From: Poa pratensis | Lineage: Eukaryota; Streptophyta; Magnoliopsida; Poales; Poaceae | DNA: 64,000 nt | Assembly: GCA_947311845.1 (NCBI GenBank) | Contig: CAMZMU010000089.1 | Coordinates: forward strand, 19,969,338 to 20,033,337 | Direction of reading: 5' to 3' | Part shown: one piece after another, positions 57,540 to 64,000 of the stretch | How the letters are laid out: each line of letters starts with the position of its first letter | How positions within the stretch are numbered: the stretch's first letter is position 1 | Position numbers and translations under genes: made by a program | The notes under the pieces: model-generated | What the model saw: the letters and a program-made list of their open reading frames with translations, nothing else | Databases searched by the model: none | Told to the model about the DNA's origin: nothing

Positions 57540-60500
57540 CACATCACGATGCGGAGAACAGCGAGTCCAACAGCTGATATTGAAACAATGGTACCTATGC
57601 AGTATTTGATGACATCATACTTTGCTGCCTCCAGCTGGGCTTTCAGTGAATGGATTTCCTGCAAGAGTCAAGACAGAAAGATCTAGTTATGTCTAATGAT
57701 ACAGAGGTAATGCTAAAACCCCATATTTGCAGGCTTTTTGCTCACCTTGTCAAGCTTTGTGGTCAGATCTGTAGTTTCTTCGTTCTGCTTGGCGAGTTCA
57801 TCACGAATGCGCCTGGAGCAATTGCGTTTTAATCAGATTAGACAAACACAAATGTGTCACAGACAGAAACTACTTGAATATCATGGAACTAATGCCCGGT
57901 GTAATAACTAATCGATGAATCTACTTGGTTTCATTTAGAAAGGTCAAAGAGGGATAATGGGAAGAGGAATTAACAATCATCACAAGGATAATGGAATTAA
58001 TGCCTAGTGTAACAACAATCTTTATGAGCGCTACTTGGTTTCACTTGCTAGTAGTGTGCACTATTTGGAATTGTTCTACAAAAAGTTTGTTTCCCATAAC
58101 TCATTAATGCTTCAAAGATCAACTACAACTGTAATTAAAATCTTCAAATACATCAAGGGTTAAAGGGTGGCAGTGGAATTCTCATGGTAGCAATATAATC
58201 AAGATGGTCTGACGATTTCATCACTCAAAGGTTCAGTAAGATGCACAAGCCAAAGCAAGAGTTAATAATCTTGTATACTATTACATCCTTACAATCAAAG
58301 AATTTTGCCAAGAAAAACAGTGAGCAACCCAACCAAAAAGTAGAAGGTGAAATTTAATACAGCAAAACGAATTAGATCGAACACTGTGTGTTAGGTTAGG
58401 TTGATTTCCAAAACTTCATTGAAGGACACAATGTTTTGTTATACACACAAGTGATCGATAGTTGCATAGAGGAGATAAGCAGTGATTAAAGGCCACAGAC
58501 AAAGGAGAAGGCAAAGTAGCGATCACATCTATCTTCAAAACGAGAAGTTTAACCATTCATTTATTTATTCTCACGTAAATCCAGATAAAATAAAATGTTT
58601 CTTCGATCGTCAGCAACTGCTGCTACTGTTAGCCAATAGCAAGGTAAGTAAACAAGCAGTGCAGCTAGTGTAACGCTCCAGGTCCATACTGGCTTAGACC
58701 CAACCGTGTACTGGGTTGGCCAGGTACACATAGCTACTCTCGTGTGCTTTTCATCCTCGCTTCAAGCAAAAGGCTAGTCAGAGTTGCCACCTATGGAACC
58801 TATGCGTTTATATGTTGGTGTTGCTCTTCCTAAACTAGCAAGATGGGGCCATCCCAACCAAGCTCTCACATGCACATGAAACACAATGGGCCAATCTCTT
58901 AGTGGGCTGGGATGTCACAGTCAGCATATATAAAAGAGACATAATCTTACCCTCTTTCAAGGTTTAGATCCAACCGCTGCCCTGCTGTGACCTTATCAAT
59001 CTCATACCTGTTTCACAAAAAAGGAACCATTAGTTTGAGTATGCTAGCTAACACAAATTCCTGGTGTAACAGCTTGGTAAACTCAGAAGCTAATACTAAC
59101 TTCAGTTCACTCCTCATCTTATCAATATCTCCACGGAGTTTTTCAGTCTCCCGCTGTAGCAAAGAGAAATGGTTTTCCTGCATAGAGAAAAGTTCCACTC
59201 ATGAAATTCTTAAGCAAAAACATCAGGTCAGACTGAAATGGCAACTGTAAGTTGTACGATGTTTAGCTATTACTCCCTCCGTTCACAATTATAAGATGTT
59301 ATAGCTTTTTTCTGAAACATGTGTATCTAGACATGTTTCAGTGTGTAGATTCACTCATTGTTTGAACACGGCTCCATAGAGAAATAAGTGCAGGAGAAAG
59401 GTTCAACAAAACGGAAGCTACAGATGCCAACAGATGGAAAAAGTATGCACGACCTGCAACCAATGCGAATATAGTGCACATAAAATGTATTGCATTGCCA
59501 TAAATGATCTATAATTAAATATATACTGCTCAGTCCAACTATTATGCCGTATTCCTGCTCTAGAGAATACTAGTAAGTATACCCAACAGGTTAGCACTGA
59601 GTCTGAGTCAACCAAAAACAACATGCATTAAAACCAGGGTAGCGTAATTGAAGTGAGTTACTGCCTTTTGGTCAAGTCCTTATGACACGCACACATGTTT
59701 CTACAATGTTGAGCATTACCATTGCAAGCATTGTACGAAGCAAAACAAAACTGAAACTCAATAAGCCACAGAGCAGTATCATCTACGTGCCACTTATATA
59801 AGCTTTCTTTCTTTCAATCTACTAACTAACATATCCAACACCGTGGTGAAGATGGAAACATCACATAATATTGTTTAGATAAGCTCCAAGGAGTGACTTA
59901 TTAGCCGAATGAGAGTTCATGAGTTCAGTGCAGTCTTTCGTCTCGCAATACTGATAATTAGCCAAATGAGAAGCAAAACCAAACTTCCAGAAATACCGTA
60001 AATTTGATTATTTGAATACCAAATGGAACAAATGCAGGTTGCTAAACTTTGGCTAAAGAATAAAGATAAAAGATCTTTATATTGTGTTGACTGGTTGTTA
60101 GACATCTGAGAGCATTTGCAAGTCCAAATAAAACTTTCCTAGAAAATAAATAATGATGAGAACCAAATTATTCTTCCGCGTGGCAACAATAGTTATAGCG
60201 TGTGAATACAGGTTCTCTATGGTAAGAGCGAGAAAAACCTAGTTATCTCACTTGAAAACAGAAGGTATAATGTACAAATGATAGCAGCCTACAAAAGATT
60301 TAGCACATGAAACAAATAAATATAGAAAGTACAAGGGAAGACATGAAACTAGCCAACATTTTTAGATTACATACGTGTACAACACGGGGACTCCAGATAA
60401 TATTTTAAGAGCAATGCAAATTATTAAATCACTGTAACTATGATTGAAAGCCTAAAATGGTTAGGCATTGGAGCAACAGTGATCCCGACCCTTAATTGCA

Positions 60501-61855
60501 TTTGGAGCCAGCTATTTGCACAAACTAATGGCTTAAAAGACAAATGGGGGCTACTTCTTCCCAAGTACCATTAGGCAACACAAAATGGTGTAGTGCAGAA
60601 TAAGGTAAGTAGAACTTGTAAAAGCTATCTGATCAAGTTCAACAAAAGGGAAACAACAGTCATGAGAACCATAGCTGCTGAAACATCAGTGATCATCCAA
60701 ATTCACAGACAAATAGCTTATAAGCCCAATGGGGGCAACTTCTTCCCAAGTACCAACAGGTAATCACAAAATGGAGTAATGCAGAATACCAGAGAAACAA
60801 ATGGTAAGTAAAACTTGCACACGCTATCTGATGAAGCTAAACAAAACAGAAGCAACAGTCATATGAACAATAGCTGCTAGAGCGTCAGTGACCATCAAAT
60901 TCAGAACGGCCAAACAGTTTGCTTCAAACAATACCTGCAGGCTCTGCACTCGCGACTTGAAACAATACTTGCTTCAAACAAAACATGCAACAGTGATCCC
61001 AACCCTTAAGCACATTCCCACCCAGAAATTTCCACAAACCAGTAGCTTACTGCATGAGCCAAATGGGGGCTACTCTTCCCAAGTAGCAACAGGCAATCAC
61101 AAAATGGAGTAATGCAGAATAAACCAGAGAAGCAATGGTAAGTAGAGCTCGTAGGAGCTATCTGATCAAGCCCAAGAAAAACGCAGCAACAGTCTGAAGA
61201 ACAGCAGCTGCATGAAACGTCATTGACCATCCAATCCACATTGCCCTAAGTCAGAGTAGTTTGGTTGGTTCCAACAAAATACCTGCGAGCTGTGCACTTG
61301 CGCCTTGAACTTGGAGATGTTGGCCTCCTGCAGCATCTCACTCTGCAAACCAGGAAACAGATGAATAGCCTATCCATCTATCCGAAGCAGAGCGAGAAGG
61401 AGTGGGGAGGGGAGAGGCGTCAGTTACCTTCTGCATCTCGGCCTTGGAGACGAAGGACTCGGAGATGCTCTCGAGGCTGTCGTTGAGGACCTCGGTGATG
61501 GCGGAGGTGATCGCCTCCGCGTGCTTGGTCGGGACGCCCTGCGACTCCAGCTTCCTCACCTGCGAGCAACGAGATCACCGCGCACACACGCATCTCAGCA
61601 TTCCATTTCGTCGAGCACCTCTCGTGCTCGAACTCCCAGGGAGGGACGCAGGCAGGCAAATACTGGTACTAGAAGTAAAGTAGCGGGGCGGACTACCAGT
61701 GCGAGGGTGTCGACGAGGAAGGCGCGGCGTCCGTTGGTCTTGACGAGCTGCGAGATGGTGCGGGCGGGGCCGGCACAGCGCGTGGGCCACTGGTGGTGGT
61801 GGGGGTGGTGCAGGAGCAGGCCGCGCCTGCACGCCGCGGCGGCCGCTGCGGCCAT
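57540..61855 (-). CDS. DUF1640 / CCDC90-FMP32 family mitochondrial coiled-coil membrane protein
   Basis: Seven exons on the minus strand: 61855-61697, 61559-61428, 61342-61283, 59177-59101, 59007-58951, 57812-57746, 57659-57540. All have GT-AG borders and join in phase to 223 residues. The N-terminus is Ala/Arg/His-rich without acidic residues, like a mitochondrial presequence. The conserved core follows: RRAFLVDTLALVRKLESQGV, then AEAITSAITEVLNDSLESIS, SFVSKAEMQKSEMLQ, NHFSLLQRETEKLRGDIDKM, then DKVTAGQRLDLNLERGRIRD. A long coiled coil runs to EIHSLKAQLEAAKYDVIKY and a C-terminal membrane segment CIGTIVSISAVGLAVLRIVM. In yeast and animals the family sits in the mitochondrial inner membrane and is linked to respiratory-chain assembly and to the calcium uniporter. 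The plant role is inferred only. The gene is intact. Introns 3 (2.1 kb) and 5 (1.1 kb) hold repeats. Confidence 0.93.
58670..58921. mobile_element. Possible small element in intron 5 of the DUF1640 gene
   Basis: TGTAACGCTCC at the left and GGGATGTCACA at the right are inverted relatives (three mismatches in eleven). The enclosed 0.25 kb is more GC-rich than the intron around it. The target duplication is not clear, so the identity is tentative. Confidence 0.35.
59272..59358. mobile_element. Truncated Stowaway MITE in intron 3 of the DUF1640 gene
   Basis: TACTCCCTCCGTTCACAATT begins the element and TATCTAGACATGTTTCAGTG is typical of its interior. The right terminal repeat is missing. Confidence 0.5.
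60473..61215. repeat. Diverged tandem repeats in intron 3 of the DUF1640 gene
   Basis: AATGGGGGCTACTTCTTCCC-type blocks occur near 60543, 60729 and 61063, with GCAACAGTGATCCCRACCC near 60473 and 60988. Blocks with CACAAAATGGAGTAATGCAG and AGCTATCTGATCAAG lie between. Two or three units have diverged with unequal lengths. Confidence 0.65.
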
Positions 61856-62431
61856 CCCCTCCCCTCCCCTCCCACGCGAGGCGGCGACCGGAGGAGGCGG
61901 GGCGAGTGCGCCGAGGAGGGCGGGGCGAGCGAACGGGGCGGGGGTCGGTGGGGGACGGGCAGGTTGAGGCTATAAGCGGGTGGGGCGGTGGCCGATTCGG
62001 GCGGCTCGGCTTGGTTTGAGGGAGGGTGGCGGTGCTAATTTGGGAAACGCGAGGGAGGGAGACGGTGGGAGGCGGAGGAGGAGGATGGTGAGGCGTGGAG
62101 AAGAAGAAGACGCCAAGGGGAAGAGGAGAACGTGTTTGGGAAGAAACGAAACCGCTTCGTGCTTGTTTGTTGCCTCCCTCTCGTCAGTTAATTTTTCCTC
62201 TCTCGTTTGTGCGTTTGTTTGGAAAAAAATCCGGAAGGATCGTAAATTATCCCCGCGTACGCTCGACGTGACAGTGACACGGGAGGCAGTTTGAACAACC
62301 GAAATCTGGAGCGGTGTTCCGAGGATGGTGGAATTGTTTTGGGGAGTTGAATGCATGGCAATTTTTCGAGAATTCCTTTTGCTTTTGGATGGAGAAAGAT
62401 AAAGGAAGAAGATAGTTGCTGCGGTTCGGCA
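61856..62431. other. 5' flank of the DUF1640 gene
   Basis: GC-rich leader with a CCCCT repeat (61856-61872), grading into AT-rich promoter sequence. A weak TATA-like GCTTATAGC (minus strand, 61969-61977) may serve the gene. No other gene seen. Confidence 0.35.
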
Positions 62432-62434
62432 TTA

Positions 62435-62630
62435 GGGCATGTACAATGCAAGATGCTTAGAGTAGGTGCTTACAAAAATAAACCGGTTTTTGTTTAAGCA
62501 CATGTGCTTATTTACACTAGGCAAATGCCTAACTAGGCACCTTTCCTATACAAATAAGCGCGGGTGCTTAAGAAAAAGGTTGGTTTATTTTCGTAAGCAT
62601 CCCTCTAAGCACCCTCCATTGTACATGGTC
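62435..62630. mobile_element. Tourist/Harbinger-like MITE
   Basis: A 196-bp element, GGGCATGTACAATGCAAG to CTCCATTGTACATGGTC, with inverted ends and TTA on both sides (62432-62434, 62631-62633). The inverted similarity extends inward through AGATGCTTAGAG / GCTTAGAGGG. Confidence 0.8.
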
Positions 62631-62633
62631 TTA

Positions 62634-63928
62634 TTGGTGTGTTGTCGTGGTGGTGGTGCTTGCCGGCTGCGCCACCCTGGTCCTTTTAAAGAAGGCTGCT
62701 CCCTATGGGCTGGTCCTTTTAAAGAAGGATCTCTCCTTATTTTTGTTCTGTTTTTTCTTTCTTTCAAAAGTTTTTATTTTTTATTTGATTTTATTTTTCG
62801 TTCTTTTTTTCAATAAAAAATAATGATTTAAAAAGGTTTACATTTAAACAAATGTTCATGTTTGTTTTAGAAAAAGGTTATGTGCATGAGAAAAATGTTT
62901 CGTGCGTGTGAAAGAAATGTTGATGGGTTTAAAAAATTGATCATGGTCCAGAACACATGTTCACAAGTTTCGAAAAAATTCAAGGTGATTCAAAAAAAAA
63001 TCATGGGGTTCATAAGAATATTAACTGGTTAAACAAATACTTCATGGGATTAAAAAAGTGTTCACGGGGCTAAAAAATGTTCTCGTTTCAAAATATGACC
63101 ACCATTTAAAAAAAAATCACCTTATCAAAAAAAGTTCAAAGGGTTAATAAAAAAATTCACTGGTTAGAAAATATATTTCTTAATTATTACACTGGTTTTA
63201 TAATAAAATATAACCTTGAATTTTTATGAGATCTATTGAATCAAAAAATTACAAAAATAGAAAAGGTGAAAACTCACCTGTTAATGGGTCGTGACAGTGC
63301 GGCCCATTAAATGGTCATTAAGACGCGCGGGCTGCTAAGCGCAGTAAATAGAACCGCCCACCTGACACGCTTTCTAGATTTCTCCATTGTGTGTTTCAAA
63401 AACCTCTATTCCAATGTATGGTCGTCTACATATTCTCTCTATACTTCTATTCACAAGTGCCGTCATGAATTCAAATAGCACTAACACTCAATCTGAGCTT
63501 AGCACAATGAATCTGACCCAGAGAAATAGCTAACACCTCCTAGATCACAAGCTCAATTTGATGAGCTAAACTCTTCCTTTGGCTTTCATGAGGAAGAAGA
63601 AGAGCAAAAGGAAGATATCCAATGCGAGGTTGATTTGTTTGCACCTCCACTCACAAGTATGCCACCTTTGCATGGAGGCAAAGACAAACCAACTGTTAGT
63701 GGGAGAGGAAGCGGAAAACATGTTTAAAGAGTTGCTAGTGCCAAGATCCTAGCTTCAAGGGAAAAAACTATTGGCATGGCAACAACAAATCCTTTTATAC
63801 CTGGAAGAAGAAGCCCTCAGAAAGGGAAAGGGCAAAATACATGCAACTCGCAGTGGCGGAGAAGGAAAGAATCCGAGTTATGGCTAACTCTAAAAAAATG
63901 ATGCAAATACCAAAATAATAAGAAAAGA
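62634..63928. other. Degenerate ATGTTCA-type repeats and a decayed coding remnant
   Basis: 62820-63180 is a low-complexity stretch of GTTCATG/AAAAAATG phrases as found in the arms of Triticeae DNA transposons. 63460-63890 reads like decayed coding sequence (MNSNSTNTQSELSTM; then FGFHEEEEEQKEDIQCEVD) with stops. It may be a remnant of a transposon-linked ORF. No gene is supported. Confidence 0.35.
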
Positions 63929-64000
63929 TGGGCCGACCTGGCGCAGTGGTGAAGTACTCCCCACTTGTACCAAGAGGTACTAGGTTCGACTCAACCACTC
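63929..64000 (+). mobile_element. tRNA-derived SINE head (cut by window end)
   Basis: A Pol III A box TGGCGCAGTGG (63939-63949) and a B box GGTTCGACTC (63983-63992), spaced as in tRNA-derived SINEs. The start resembles Au-type SINEs of grasses. The 3' part lies beyond the window. Confidence 0.7.

Noticed and set aside
63929..64000. tRNA gene
   Set aside because: A and B boxes are present but no cloverleaf with anticodon stem and acceptor pairing can be formed. The layout is that of a tRNA-derived SINE.

Overview
The window is nuclear DNA of a grass, almost certainly a Triticeae cereal (wheat, Aegilops, barley or rye group). The evidence is plant intron/exon genes with GT-AG borders, GC-rich first exons, and wall-to-wall transposons with Triticeae-style LTRs, Stowaway and Tourist MITEs, Helitrons and a tRNA-derived SINE. 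There are no prokaryotic features, CRISPR arrays or rRNA genes.

Layout. 1-935 degenerate tandem repeat. 1420-8777 a small single-exon gene (132 codons when the two parts are read together) split at codon 8 by a complete, young, non-autonomous LTR retrotransposon (1552-8397, TSD CCTAC). 9720-10341 (-) a GRF-type zinc-finger gene with a frameshift. 11867-12996 a GC-rich non-LTR element. 13447-16549 (+) a five-exon PMT/QUA2-type methyltransferase. 17184-19432 (-) a three-exon tRNA-dihydrouridine synthase. 19944-21690 a solo LTR. 22812-24676 a second GC-rich non-LTR element. 26698-27540 a fold-back Mutator-like element carrying an inverted duplication of an LRR-receptor-kinase fragment. 30624-31709 (-) a double B-box transcription factor. 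32597-33832 a Harbinger-like element with its own ORF. 34284-48509 a 14.2-kb head-to-tail Helitron array, the last half of which is a 3.7-kb tandem duplication. 48564-49901 a third GC-rich element. 51500-52636 a second Harbinger-like element. 53844-54720 an uninterrupted paralogue of the host DNA that flanks all these insertions. 57540-61855 (-) a seven-exon DUF1640 mitochondrial coiled-coil gene. A SINE head lies at the right edge.

The host genes (wall methyltransferase, tRNA modification, light-signalling B-box factor, mitochondrial DUF1640 protein) are unrelated housekeeping or regulatory genes and do not form a pathway. PMT and DUS are convergent.

Several otherwise well-conserved exons are broken by single missing bases in G/C runs (PMT 14581-14583, B-box 31411-31414 and 31303-31306). 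The two LTRs of the young retrotransposon also differ at three G runs. Assembly homopolymer error is therefore as likely as real gene loss. The best candidates for new biology are the LRR-RLK hairpin element, the Helitron array with its exact empty-site paralogue, and the retrotransposon whose LTR contains a second copy of its own primer-binding region.
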